From Corynebacterium lactis RW2-5 (GTDB lineage: Bacteria > Actinomycetota > Actinomycetes > Mycobacteriales > Mycobacteriaceae): a DNA stretch of 64,000 nucleotides. The translations under genes were made by a program, and so were the position numbers. Below, in pieces: positions 48,773 through 57,453 of the stretch. The stretch lies in assembly GCF_001274895.1 (NCBI RefSeq), contig NZ_CP006841.1, positions 806,001 to 870,000 of the forward strand, in the 5' to 3' direction. The notes beneath the pieces are model-generated. The model saw nothing but the letters and a program-made list of their open reading frames with translations, ran no database searches and was not told the DNA's origin. Every line of letters begins with the position of its first letter. Position 1 is the stretch's first letter.

Positions 48773-50521
48773 CTACCGGTTCTTCCGGTAGTGCTCGAAG
48801 ACTTCGTCGGTCAGAGCAGAGCTGTGGAATCGACGGAAAATTCCGGAATCGCGGTATGCCATTAGGTCGATTGCGAATTGTCTTGCTTTCGGCAGCATTT
48901 CTGGGTCGTTTTCGAAAAAGTCTCTGACAAAGCCGACGGGAACTCCCACGTGGGTTGTCTCCACCATCGGGTAGATCATTTTTGCCGCTACGCCAGTGAA
49001 AGTATCGGTCTTAAAGCTGACTTCTACTTCGTTCAGGTCGATTTCGTCTCCAAAATCCATTATGTCCGCGGGCAAATTGAAGAAGACGAAGTAATCGGTA
49101 TCGTCCGAAAAACTGCTCGGGTCTGTAAAAGGACGACGAGGGAAATAGGCGAATTCGAGCGCACCGACGTTTAGCGTTGCCAGGCGTCCGCCTGCTGTAC
49201 TTGGCCAGTCGGAAATGGTCCAGTATTTCTTCTCGAGACTTACAGCATTGGGAATGATTGCGCTCAGGAAAAACGAAATGTCGTCAAGTACGCACTCATA
49301 TATTTCTTCAGGGACATCCTTCGGTACGTGCGACAAAAGCTTACTTTTTTGATTGGATTTCAGATGCATGCGGCTTTCCAAGTCCGGCAACTCGTATTCG
49401 CCATCACCTAGAAGCCAATGCTTTTGATATTCGATAGCCACTTCAACATCGAGAGCGCTTCCCTGGGTATGCCCGAAGTTCATCACTTTGTTCCGCAGCT
49501 TGTGGCCTAATGAGAGCTGTCGCTGAATTTCTTCGCGCTCGGCTTGGCGAAGGTCTCCTTCAGGCATTTCCCTAAACCAAAGAGTAACGATGTCATCCCA
49601 GGCAGAGTGATGCGCAGACCCGTGACGATGAGTGCTAAGTCGGGTGACAATGTCATTCGTCAAACCGACATAGCGATGCGAGTCTTCAAATTCGAGTACA
49701 TAAATTCCTTTTCTTTGGTTTCCGACCAAAGGAGAAATCGATGTGCCGGGTTTCAAACTCCAGCACTTGAATGTAATGCCGGGCGCTACCTCTAGAGAAT
49801 CGTTCTGTTTCGCTACTACTTCGGAGTCTTCACTCAGAGTCTCGTACTCTGGTTCTTCTCCTGCTGAGACTTCTATAACTTCAACTGCTTCTGAGCTGTT
49901 TAGGGCACTTGAGGTAGGGGAAACCTGGGCTCCTTCATCCACTAAATCACCGCGAATAATAGCCAGGACTAAAGCCTCCTCGAGATAGTCAATTGACTTA
50001 GCGGTCAGGCGAGACAGCCCAAATAGGGCTATCGTCTTTCGGTAGAGGCCTTCATGGTCGAGTGCTGTTGTTGAGTTTTCTGCAACTGAAACTAGAGCGT
50101 TAGCTAATTCAGTGGTCGGAATCTCGCTGACAGTTCGGCCTCCATTACTTACTCGGTATGCTCTCCAAGTTGCAGCGGAAGATCCTTCTCTCCAAACGAA
50201 CGAGCGGTTCCCTTCTTTAATCAAAACTCCACCAGGAATGCGGTATGCAATAGTTCGCTGGCGATTACGCGGTACCCGCTTGTATCCAAACCTCTTGCCA
50301 ACTTTGCGGATTAGAGCATCTAGCTGGATGGGTGCTTCAACGGCGACAATTTCAGCAATTGCCGCTTCTAGTCTGGCCCGGGCATCTTTCGAAAGCCGTC
50401 CGCGAAGTTCATCTGGAGTGCCTACGAGGTCTGTTGGCCCACAGTTGTATTTTTCCGCCTTAATTCCCGAGTGGCTCATTTGCCTAATTATTCTAGGATC
50501 CTCGAGCTGCCGCATGTGCAC
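48773..50521 (-). CDS. GIY-YIG nuclease-domain protein with DUF3320-like N-terminus
   Basis: 582 residues. Residues about 45-115 (RARLEAAIAEIVAVEAPIQLDALIRKVGKRFGYKRV) resemble DUF3320, a winged domain usually found at the end of large AAA/helicase defence proteins; a second weaker copy follows near 135-185 (DHEGLYRKTIALFGLSRLTAKSIDYLEEAL). A GIY-YIG domain occupies about 271-340 (GIYVLEFEDSHRYVGLTN, then TRLSTHR with the conserved Arg, and EREEIQRQL with a candidate Glu). The C-terminal 240 residues are unassigned. The gene is visibly more AT-rich than its neighbours and alone, pointing to acquisition by transfer. Role in DNA defence is inference. Confidence 0.78.
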   Translation of the reverse strand: MHMRQLEDPRIIRQMSHSGIKAEKYNCGPTDLVGTPDELRGRLSKDARARLEAAIAEIVAVEAPIQLDALIRKVGKRFGYKRVPRNRQRTIAYRIPGGVLIKEGNRSFVWREGSSAATWRAYRVSNGGRTVSEIPTTELANALVSVAENSTTALDHEGLYRKTIALFGLSRLTAKSIDYLEEALVLAIIRGDLVDEGAQVSPTSSALNSSEAVEVIEVSAGEEPEYETLSEDSEVVAKQNDSLEVAPGITFKCWSLKPGTSISPLVGNQRKGIYVLEFEDSHRYVGLTNDIVTRLSTHRHGSAHHSAWDDIVTLWFREMPEGDLRQAEREEIQRQLSLGHKLRNKVMNFGHTQGSALDVEVAIEYQKHWLLGDGEYELPDLESRMHLKSNQKSKLLSHVPKDVPEEIYECVLDDISFFLSAIIPNAVSLEKKYWTISDWPSTAGGRLATLNVGALEFAYFPRRPFTDPSSFSDDTDYFVFFNLPADIMDFGDEIDLNEVEVSFKTDTFTGVAAKMIYPMVETTHVGVPVGFVRDFFENDPEMLPKARQFAIDLMAYRDSGIFRRFHSSALTDEVFEHYRKNR

Positions 50522-50715
50522 TGCTAGATGAGCTGAGATTTGACAATGCGACGAGCAGCACCGCTGTAAGGTGCTGGGACTTTAGGTCTTGTATCGGTTC
50601 TGGGCTGAATCATTTTTGCGCTCATCCCATTAGGTGGGATAAAAATATCACATAGTGAAACGCATCTTGGTGGTTCCACTAGCCTGCAAAAAGTATCAAC
50701 TAGAACCGAGAACTC

Positions 50716-51696
50716 ATGTCTACTTCGTCAAACACCGTCGTGAGCAAAGAAGACTCCTCTGCAAAACTCGCTGTCACGGTATTCCCAGTTATTATCCTTG
50801 TTGCATTTGCGCTTGGCTTCCTGCTTCCGGAGGCTGTTAAGCCGTATTCCGGTCAGGTGACAATTGCATTGGGCATCATCATGTTCGGAATGGGACTTAC
50901 GCTGACTTTGCCTGATTTCGGCTATGTCGCAAAGCGTCCGTTGCCAGTACTAATAGGCGTGATAGCGCAGTTTGTTATCATGCCCGCCCTGGCGATAATG
51001 CTGGTTAAGGTCTTCGGCCTACCGTCCGAACTCGCGGTTGGCGTCGTATTGGTCGGATCTGCGCCGGGCGGAACAAGCTCCAATGTGATTTCTTATCTGG
51101 CCAAGGGGGATGTGGCGTTGTCCGTCGCCATGACCACAATCTCGACGCTGCTCGCACCAATCTTCACTCCGCTGCTTACGTTGTGGCTGGCCGGTCAGTA
51201 CCTGCCAGTGTCTGCATCGGCGATGTCGATTTCCATAGTAAAAATGGTCCTCGTACCAGTTGTCTTGGGACTAGTCGTCAGGATGCTATTGCGAAAGAAC
51301 GTCGACAAGATTCTGCCAGCACTGCCATGGATTTCTGTCTTTGGCATCGCTTATGTCGTCGCTGCCGTCGTATCCAAGTCTGCAGACACTCTCGCGCAAG
51401 CGGGCCTTCTCGTGCTTGCGATTGTGTTCCTGCACAATGCGCTCGGCTATGTTCTCGGCTACTTTGCTGCAAAACTCCTGAAGCTCGACGAAAGCGCAGC
51501 GCGCACTACTTCGGTCGAGGTAGGGATGCAGAACTCCGGACTTGCTGCAACCCTGGCAACCACTTACTTCTCGCCGCTGTCCGCGCTACCGGCAGCAGTT
51601 TTTAGCGTCTGGCACAACATCTCCGGTGGTCTGCTGGCTTTGCTGTACCGCCGAGCCGATGCCCGTAAGCAGACCCGCGGCTCATCTCAGAGCTAA
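50716..51696 (+). CDS. bile acid:sodium symporter (BASS) family transporter
   Basis: 326 residues with nine or ten hydrophobic helices. BASS proteins move organic acids with sodium. The family hallmarks are VVLVGSAPGGTSSNVISYLAKGDVALSVAMTTIST (sodium-site crossover helix) and VEVGMQNSGLAATLA. The substrate cannot be read. The N-terminus is a short polar segment. ATG 50716; no strong ribosome site. It lies on the opposite strand to both flanking genes. Confidence 0.85.
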   Translation: MSTSSNTVVSKEDSSAKLAVTVFPVIILVAFALGFLLPEAVKPYSGQVTIALGIIMFGMGLTLTLPDFGYVAKRPLPVLIGVIAQFVIMPALAIMLVKVFGLPSELAVGVVLVGSAPGGTSSNVISYLAKGDVALSVAMTTISTLLAPIFTPLLTLWLAGQYLPVSASAMSISIVKMVLVPVVLGLVVRMLLRKNVDKILPALPWISVFGIAYVVAAVVSKSADTLAQAGLLVLAIVFLHNALGYVLGYFAAKLLKLDESAARTTSVEVGMQNSGLAATLATTYFSPLSALPAAVFSVWHNISGGLLALLYRRADARKQTRGSSQS

Positions 51697-51727
51697 CCTC
51701 GCTTCGTTCGCACCAATCCCACCAGCC

Positions 51728-53569
51728 CTACTTCCTGTCCTGATTAATATCCGGTGTCGCGGCCTTAGTTTCGCGGTGTGAGTCGTAGAACTCCGAGTTC
51801 TTGGAAAATTCCTCATTCAGCTTCGACACACCGTCGCGTTCTACCAGCGTCTTCCGACCACTGAACAGGTCGGTGCCAAGCCCCAGACGATCGCCCTTAA
51901 CCTTGACTCCGATGGAGGACAGGATCGTGGGGAAGAGGTCGAAGGGCGCGTACTGGCGGTTCTTAGTCACCGAATCCGGCTGGTCCGTTCCCTGCACCGG
52001 GTTCAGGATGAAGTTTACAACCGTGCGGCTGTAGTCCTCATCCCAGCCTTCGAAGAAGTGCTTATCCATCGAGCGGTGGTCGCCCGTCACAACAATCGTG
52101 GTGTCTTTGGACCACGGCTGCGCCTGGATCCACTGAATCAGCTTGACGGTTTCTTCCTGCGAGTACTTGATCACATTCGCATACTGGCTCGCATAGGGCC
52201 GATCCGTCATCTTCGGTGAGGCGTAGCCATCGGGGAAGTGTGTGTCCGCATTCTCCAAAACAAAGTAGAACGGCTTCGATCCCTCACCCAGACGTGTCAG
52301 GTCGGTCTTCGCGAACTCGTAAAGCTTGTCGTCTTCGAAGCCCCACCACACGTGGTAGTCCTGCGGAATCAGCCCCTGCGACTTGGCGTATTTGTAATCG
52401 AAGACGTGGAAGTCGCCGTGCCTACGGTAATAGTCGCCCAGCCCGCCCCACTTGGCGCTGGCGCCGAGCATGAATTCTGTCTCGTAGCCGGCGTCGTGAA
52501 GCAGGTCGCCGGTGGTGGTGAAGTCCGGGTAGGACATCTGCTTGCCGTCGCCTGCGCCGGAAGCCAGCATCGGCACGCCTGCCCACATGTTCACCATCGC
52601 GGCAATCGAGTGCCCCGACGCGTAGAGCTGCTGCGGCCCGCCGTACTTATCAGTGTGCGAGAAGGAGACACCGGTCTTGGACAGCTCTGCGAGTTCGGGC
52701 ATCAGATTCTCATCCATGTAGCCGCCCATGTCCTTGGAGTAGTACGAGTTCTCGACCGACTCCATGTAGATATGGATCAGGTTCCGCTTCTTCTCCGGCA
52801 TCTGGACGTTCTCCGCGGTCGGCGCCACGTAATTGGCCTGGATATAGTCCGAGTGTGAAAACTCCTGGCGCAGTATTCCTGCCAGCGGAACCGTGTTGAA
52901 GGCAAACACCACCGACCCAACAAGCAGCGCGGACATCGCCGTCAGCACCGGCCCGCGCAGTCCAAAACCTTTGCTTTCCGACGCCCGCTCGGTCTTAACC
53001 TTCCCGAACCTAACGGCAGCGTGAATTAGTCCCAGGCAGGCGCCAATAACCGCGGTAGCAATAACGGGTACAACCATGAGGTTGAGGACCGCGAGGTCCT
53101 GCTCCTGCGTGGATTCTCCGCCGCCTTCGGTGAGCAGGAACATGAAGTGATCTGCGCGAATGTCGCCGAAGGTCTTGCCGAACCAGAGCGGTACGAAAAA
53201 GAACAGGCCAATCAGGAAGCCCAGTACGGCACCGGCAATGAATGACAAGAAACTGCGGGTCCTCGGGGCGCGCCCGTAACGTCGTCGCTCAACAAGCAAG
53301 CCCTTGGCGAATCCTGTTTTGACCAGAAAGAACAGGGTGCCGCCGAAGATGAGCGTCGTAAAGCAGTAGACGGCGGTGAGCCCCAGCGAGAGGGAGCCAC
53401 CGTAGAGAGCAGTCTTCCCGACTGCGAAGAGGAAGAAGATTACGGCGATGGCGTTTGCTGTGAGCCCAATGGCAGCGCTTCGGAGCAGGGCTTTGCGAGT
53501 GCGCCCGAAAAGGGCCGTGCCAAGCGTGATAAGGGCTGCGAGCACGGCAAATTGAACGAGGATAATCAC
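51728..53569 (-). CDS. LTA synthase-like membrane sulfatase / phosphoglycerol transferase
   Basis: 613 residues. Five N-terminal membrane helices (to about 230), then an extracellular sulfatase-fold domain from about 270 starting NLIHIYMESVENSYYS, the metal-binding Glu being in YMES, with GVSFSHTDKYGGPQQLYASGHSIAAM near the nucleophile position and DTTIVVTGDHRSMDKHFF providing the Asp-His metal site. It probably transfers a phosphoglycerol or similar group to a cell-envelope polymer. Start GTG 53569, with TAAACT 6 bases upstream on the minus strand (leaderless). A dispersed word lies at 52973-52983. Confidence 0.87.
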   Translation of the reverse strand: MIILVQFAVLAALITLGTALFGRTRKALLRSAAIGLTANAIAVIFFLFAVGKTALYGGSLSLGLTAVYCFTTLIFGGTLFFLVKTGFAKGLLVERRRYGRAPRTRSFLSFIAGAVLGFLIGLFFFVPLWFGKTFGDIRADHFMFLLTEGGGESTQEQDLAVLNLMVVPVIATAVIGACLGLIHAAVRFGKVKTERASESKGFGLRGPVLTAMSALLVGSVVFAFNTVPLAGILRQEFSHSDYIQANYVAPTAENVQMPEKKRNLIHIYMESVENSYYSKDMGGYMDENLMPELAELSKTGVSFSHTDKYGGPQQLYASGHSIAAMVNMWAGVPMLASGAGDGKQMSYPDFTTTGDLLHDAGYETEFMLGASAKWGGLGDYYRRHGDFHVFDYKYAKSQGLIPQDYHVWWGFEDDKLYEFAKTDLTRLGEGSKPFYFVLENADTHFPDGYASPKMTDRPYASQYANVIKYSQEETVKLIQWIQAQPWSKDTTIVVTGDHRSMDKHFFEGWDEDYSRTVVNFILNPVQGTDQPDSVTKNRQYAPFDLFPTILSSIGVKVKGDRLGLGTDLFSGRKTLVERDGVSKLNEEFSKNSEFYDSHRETKAATPDINQDRK

Positions 53570-53575
53570 CTGTCC

Positions 53576-53581
53576 AGTTTA
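53576..53581 (-). promoter_or_regulatory. -10 box TAAACT of the LtaS-like gene (leaderless)
   Basis: Minus strand TAAACT, GGACAG, then GTG 53569. Confidence 0.5.
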
Positions 53582-53634
53582 TAGAGGCAGGGGTGTGAAG
53601 GGGCAATCTTCCTCGCGGACTGTGAGGGAGGTCC

Positions 53635-53640
53635 TACAAT
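53635..53640 (+). promoter_or_regulatory. -10 box TACAAT of the trans-sulfuration gene
   Basis: TACAAT overlaps the upstream ATG 53639, so transcription should begin about 53646 and translation at ATG 53675 behind GAAAGG. Confidence 0.5.
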
Positions 53641-53674
53641 GAGGGTTCAACCGATTGAAAGGCGTTTTCCTCGC

Positions 53675-54943
53675 ATGAAAGATCAGACCAAGCTCGTCCA
53701 CTCCGGGTATGTTCCGGGCAATACGGATCCGCGTCAGGTTCCTATCGTCCAGTCGACGACGTACACCTTCGATTCCTCCGACGACATCGCGGCCGTTTTC
53801 GATGAGCCGACCCATGCCCTGATTTACTCGCGTTTCGCCAACCCGACCGTGATGGCAGTGGAGGCTAAGGTCGCAGACCTCGAGGGTGGGGCTGCGGCGA
53901 TGGCGACGTCGTCGGGGCAGGCGGCGACGGCCCTGTCGATTATGAACCTCTGCTCCGCAGGTGACTCCTTCGTCGCTTCGTCGGAGATCTACGGCGGCAC
54001 CTCGAACCTTTTCGCCACCACCCTCAAGCGCTTTGGCATCGAGGTCATCTTCGTGGATCAGGACGCTCCGGAGGAGGAGATTGCGGCAGCTTTCAAGCCG
54101 AACACGAAGGCGCTGTTCGGCGAGATTATTGCCAACCCGGCGATGAGCGTCCTGGACGTCGAGAAGTTCGCCCGCATCGCACACAGCCAAGGCGTGCCGC
54201 TGATCGTGGATTCCACCTTCGCAACCCCGGTGCTGTGCAAGCCCATCGAGCACGGTGCCGACGTGGTCGTGCACTCCACCTCGAAGTACATGGATGGCCA
54301 CGCGATCCAGGTCGGCGGCATGATCGTCGATGCCGGCACGTTCGACTACACCAACGGTAAGTTCCCGGGCTTCACGGAGCCGGACGAGTCCTACCGTGGT
54401 GTTGTCTACACCAAGGATTACGCGCCGGCGCCGTTCGTGATTAAGGCCCGCATGCAGCTCCAGCGCGACTTCGGTGCCTACCCGGCGGCGCACTCGGCGT
54501 TCATGCTAAACCATTCGCTGGAAAGCCTGGACGTGCGCATGCAGCGTCACTGCGACAACGCCCAGAAGATTGCCGAATACTTGGAGACCCGTTCCGATGT
54601 TCTAAACGAGGTGCGCTACCCGGGTCTAAAGTCCTCGCCGTACTACGCCACGGCACAGAAGTACCTAAAGGGTGCATCGGGTGTTGTCACCATCGACCTG
54701 AAGGGCGGACGCGAGGCAGGCACCACCTTCATGGATGCGCTGGAGATTGTCACCCGACAGGTTCACGTCGCCGATGCACGCTCCTGTGTACTGCACCCGG
54801 CCTCGACAACGCACCGCCAGGTGCCGGATGAGCAGCTACCGTCGGTCGGCATCACGCCGGGTCTGGTTCGACTCTCCATCGGGCTTGAGGACGCGGACGA
54901 TCTCATCGCCGACATTGAGCAGGCGCTGGCGAAAGTTCAGTAA
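53675..54943 (+). CDS. PLP-dependent trans-sulfuration enzyme (cystathionine gamma-synthase/lyase type)
   Basis: 422 residues from ATG 53675; the upstream ATG 53639 overlaps the -10 box. It belongs to the Cys/Met metabolism PLP family: cofactor-binding loop TSSGQAATALSIMNL, the PLP lysine in VVHSTSKYMDGHAIQVGGMIV, and the C-terminal SVGITPGLVRLSIGLEDADDLIADIEQAL. Members include O-acetylhomoserine sulfhydrylase, cystathionine gamma-synthase and methionine gamma-lyase; the exact reaction cannot be decided by eye. Divergent from the LtaS-like gene. Confidence 0.88.
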   Translation: MKDQTKLVHSGYVPGNTDPRQVPIVQSTTYTFDSSDDIAAVFDEPTHALIYSRFANPTVMAVEAKVADLEGGAAAMATSSGQAATALSIMNLCSAGDSFVASSEIYGGTSNLFATTLKRFGIEVIFVDQDAPEEEIAAAFKPNTKALFGEIIANPAMSVLDVEKFARIAHSQGVPLIVDSTFATPVLCKPIEHGADVVVHSTSKYMDGHAIQVGGMIVDAGTFDYTNGKFPGFTEPDESYRGVVYTKDYAPAPFVIKARMQLQRDFGAYPAAHSAFMLNHSLESLDVRMQRHCDNAQKIAEYLETRSDVLNEVRYPGLKSSPYYATAQKYLKGASGVVTIDLKGGREAGTTFMDALEIVTRQVHVADARSCVLHPASTTHRQVPDEQLPSVGITPGLVRLSIGLEDADDLIADIEQALAKVQ

Positions 54944-54971
54944 CTCAAAATGTTGATGAGAGAAATCACGC

Positions 54972-54977
54972 TAACCT
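54972..54977 (+). promoter_or_regulatory. -10 box TAACCT of the antiporter gene (leaderless)
   Basis: TAACCT, AAGTAC, then GTG 54984. Confidence 0.5.
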
Positions 54978-54983
54978 AAGTAC

Positions 54984-56567
54984 GTGGAATCCATTTACCT
55001 CATCGCGATTTTGTTCTCCATCATCGGGGGACTGGGCGCCTCGATGCTGCGCCTGCCCCCGCTGATTGGTTTCTTGGGCGCAGGCTTCGCCATTAGCGCG
55101 GTGGGGTTGGAGAAGATTCCCTTCATCGATTCTTTGGCTGAGCTCGGCACCACGACCCTGCTGTTTACTATCGGGCTGAAGCTAAACCCGAGGGATATCG
55201 CTGGTCCACGCGTGATTTCGTCAGGGCTCGGGCACGCGATTGCGAATACCGCCATCTTCGCGGTCCTATTCGGTCTTGCGGGGTTCCTGCCACTGCGCGA
55301 GCTGACCGGGCTATCTGTCACCGCGCTGATTTACATAGGAATTGCCACGTCCTTTTCCTCCACTGTATTTGTGATGAGCCAGTTGGAAAGCCAAAACCGT
55401 GGTGGCTCCGCCGTCGGCCGCATTTCTATCGGCGTCCTGGTGCTGCAAGACATCATCGCCGTTGGCGTTCTGGTCGCCTCGTCGGGGAAGACCCCGGAGG
55501 TATGGGCCCTGGCGCTGCCGCTGTTGTTGCTGCTTAGGCCAATCGCCGCGCGCATGCCGGACCGCATGTTCCGCACCGAGATGCTGGTCCTCACCGGCAT
55601 TGGCATCGCGGTCGCCTCATACTCGCTGTTTGAGCTCGCCGGACTGTCGGGCTCGCTGGGCTCGATGATCGCCGGCATTATCCTGTCCGGGCATCCGGTC
55701 GCTGAGCGCCTGTCGAAAGCCCTCATCAGTGTCCGCGAACTGCTCCTGGTCGCCTTCTTTATTCAGATCGGTCTCGGCGGGCTTCCCGACGCCGGCGGTT
55801 TCCTCATTGCCGGAATCCTGGTGGCGTTCCTGGTCGCCAAGGCTGCCATATTCATTGTGATTCTGCAGCGTATCGGCATGTCTGCTCGTACCAGTGCATT
55901 GTCGGGGTTGACGTTGGCGAATTACTCGGAATTCGGCCTGATTGTCATGGCCGTCGCAGTGCAGCAGGGTGTGTTGCCGAAGTCGTGGACGTCGATAATG
56001 GCAGTCGCGGTCGCGGGCAGCTTTATTCTCAGCTCGGTAATCATGGCGAAGGAAGAGCAAATTCTGAAGGTTCTTCAGCGCGTGGTGCCGGAAACACCGG
56101 CGGAGCGGCTTGTCCCGGATGAGCGCCCGGTGAAGGTTGTGGGCGCCGATGCTCTCGTCCTCGGGATGGGGCGCGTAGGAGTGGGCGTCTACCGGCGCCT
56201 AACTGAGGAATATGGTCTCAACGTCTACGGTATCGACTTCGATGAGGATCGAATCGAGCGCCTGCGCAGGCTCGGTTACAACATCATTTCCGGGGATGTT
56301 ACAGATACCGAGCTCTGGCGGCGCATCGAGCTCGAGCAACGCCCGAAGCTTTACGTGTTGGCTCTGCCCGGCCACAGTGACAGCGTCGACATGGTGGAGA
56401 ACATTCGCCGCTACGACACCAGCGGTGTCATCGCCAGCACCACGAAGGTACTTAAGTTCAAAAATGTGCTTGTCGACGGCGGCGCGGACGTAGCCGTGTA
56501 CCTCTACGACGGCGCAGGTGAGGAGCTTGCGGACCAGGCGATGGAGATCGTCGCGGAGCGGGCGTAG
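54984..56567 (+). CDS. CPA2-type cation:proton antiporter with RCK/TrkA-N domain
   Basis: 527 residues. About twelve membrane helices (1-355) of the Kef/NhaS type: the N-terminal LPPLIGFLGAGF, the unwound helix region FSSTVFVMSQLE and VLVLQDIIAVGVLV are family signatures. A cytoplasmic Rossmann RCK-N domain follows (ADALVLGMGRVGVGVYRRL..., about 385-505), expected to bind NAD(H) or a nucleotide and gate transport. No separate RCK-C domain. Likely exchanges K+ or Na+ for H+. Leaderless GTG start. Confidence 0.88.
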   Translation: MESIYLIAILFSIIGGLGASMLRLPPLIGFLGAGFAISAVGLEKIPFIDSLAELGTTTLLFTIGLKLNPRDIAGPRVISSGLGHAIANTAIFAVLFGLAGFLPLRELTGLSVTALIYIGIATSFSSTVFVMSQLESQNRGGSAVGRISIGVLVLQDIIAVGVLVASSGKTPEVWALALPLLLLLRPIAARMPDRMFRTEMLVLTGIGIAVASYSLFELAGLSGSLGSMIAGIILSGHPVAERLSKALISVRELLLVAFFIQIGLGGLPDAGGFLIAGILVAFLVAKAAIFIVILQRIGMSARTSALSGLTLANYSEFGLIVMAVAVQQGVLPKSWTSIMAVAVAGSFILSSVIMAKEEQILKVLQRVVPETPAERLVPDERPVKVVGADALVLGMGRVGVGVYRRLTEEYGLNVYGIDFDEDRIERLRRLGYNIISGDVTDTELWRRIELEQRPKLYVLALPGHSDSVDMVENIRRYDTSGVIASTTKVLKFKNVLVDGGADVAVYLYDGAGEELADQAMEIVAERA

Positions 56568-56592
56568 TCGGTCAGGATTTTATGGCCCGGCC

Positions 56593-56598
56593 TATGCT
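56593..56598 (+). promoter_or_regulatory. -10 box TATGCT of the histidine phosphatase gene (leaderless)
   Basis: TATGCT, CGTGGC, then ATG 56605. It rejects the longer in-frame opening at 56518, which overlaps the antiporter gene. Confidence 0.5.
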
Positions 56599-56604
56599 CG
56601 TGGC

Positions 56605-57186
56605 ATGACTGATTTGTTCCTCGTGCGCCATGGCGAAACTAAGTGGTCACGCTCCGGGCAGCACACTTCCATCACGGACTTGCCGTTGACCGATCACGGT
56701 CGTGAAGAAGCGAAGGCCCTCGATGGGTGGCTCGACACCAATGACTTCGGTTTGGTCTTGGCATCGCCGCGTCGGCGTGCCCAGGAAACCGCTCGGCTGG
56801 CGGGCTTTCACAATTTCGAGGTCGACGATGACCTCGCCGAGTGGTTCTACGGCGACTACGAGGGGATTACCTCGGAGCAGGTTCACAAGGCTGTGCCAGA
56901 TTGGCAAATCTGGACGCATGGAGTCCCCGGGGGAGAAACTGCTGATCAGGTGCGTGAGAGGGTGAGACGCGTCGTAAAGCGGGTCCAAGAATCGGGTGTC
57001 GAGAAGGCGATTGTTTTCGCGCACGGGCACTCGCTGCGTGCTCTGACAACTGTGTGGTTGGAACTTCCGATTACGCTCGGTGCGTCATTCCCGCTGAATA
57101 CGGCATCCCTGTCGGTACTTGGTCGCTATCACGACCGTCCGGCGGTGCTGCATTGGAATCTGACGCGTGCTGTAGCCTCAGAGTAA
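56605..57186 (+). CDS. histidine phosphatase family protein
   Basis: 193 residues. The phospho-His motif is LVRHGETKWSRSGQHTS near the N-terminus, with the second catalytic His in VFAHGHSLRAL and the acid in LAEWFYGDYEG. It resembles the small acid-phosphatase / broad-specificity phosphoglycerate-mutase-like group; substrate unknown. Followed 17 bases later by the small 4Fe-4S protein gene. Confidence 0.88.
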   Translation: MTDLFLVRHGETKWSRSGQHTSITDLPLTDHGREEAKALDGWLDTNDFGLVLASPRRRAQETARLAGFHNFEVDDDLAEWFYGDYEGITSEQVHKAVPDWQIWTHGVPGGETADQVRERVRRVVKRVQESGVEKAIVFAHGHSLRALTTVWLELPITLGASFPLNTASLSVLGRYHDRPAVLHWNLTRAVASE

Positions 57187-57203
57187 GTGAGGAGAGAACT
57201 CAT

Positions 57204-57443
57204 ATGGAAAGCTGGCAAGTCGAAAGTCAGCCGGAAGGTTACAAAGCTTACGAAGCTGATGGTGTCACCATTTGCTGGAATGCCGAAGTCTGTCAGCACT
57301 CGAGGAATTGCGGTCATGGCAATGCCGACGTGTTCGACTACGACCGGCGGCCGTGGATTGATTCCAATGCGGCCAGCCCCGAGGATATCGCTGCAGACAT
57401 CGATCGGTGTCCCTCCGGTGCGCTGAAGTACCGGCTGAAGTAG
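57204..57443 (+). CDS. small 4Fe-4S mono-cluster protein (Fer4_19/DUF1271 type)
   Basis: 79 residues from ATG 57204, with GAGGAGAG at suitable spacing. The pattern GVTICWNAEVCQHSRNCGHGN ... DIDRCPSGALKYRLK, with Cys residues in WNAEVC, NC and RCPSGAL, matches divergent 4Fe-4S mono-cluster proteins. Probably a soluble electron carrier or iron-sulfur-linked factor; partner unknown. Cotranscribed with the histidine phosphatase gene and convergent with the next gene (10 bases between ends). Confidence 0.85.
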   Translation: MESWQVESQPEGYKAYEADGVTICWNAEVCQHSRNCGHGNADVFDYDRRPWIDSNAASPEDIAADIDRCPSGALKYRLK

Positions 57444-57453
57444 GGGCGGGGCA

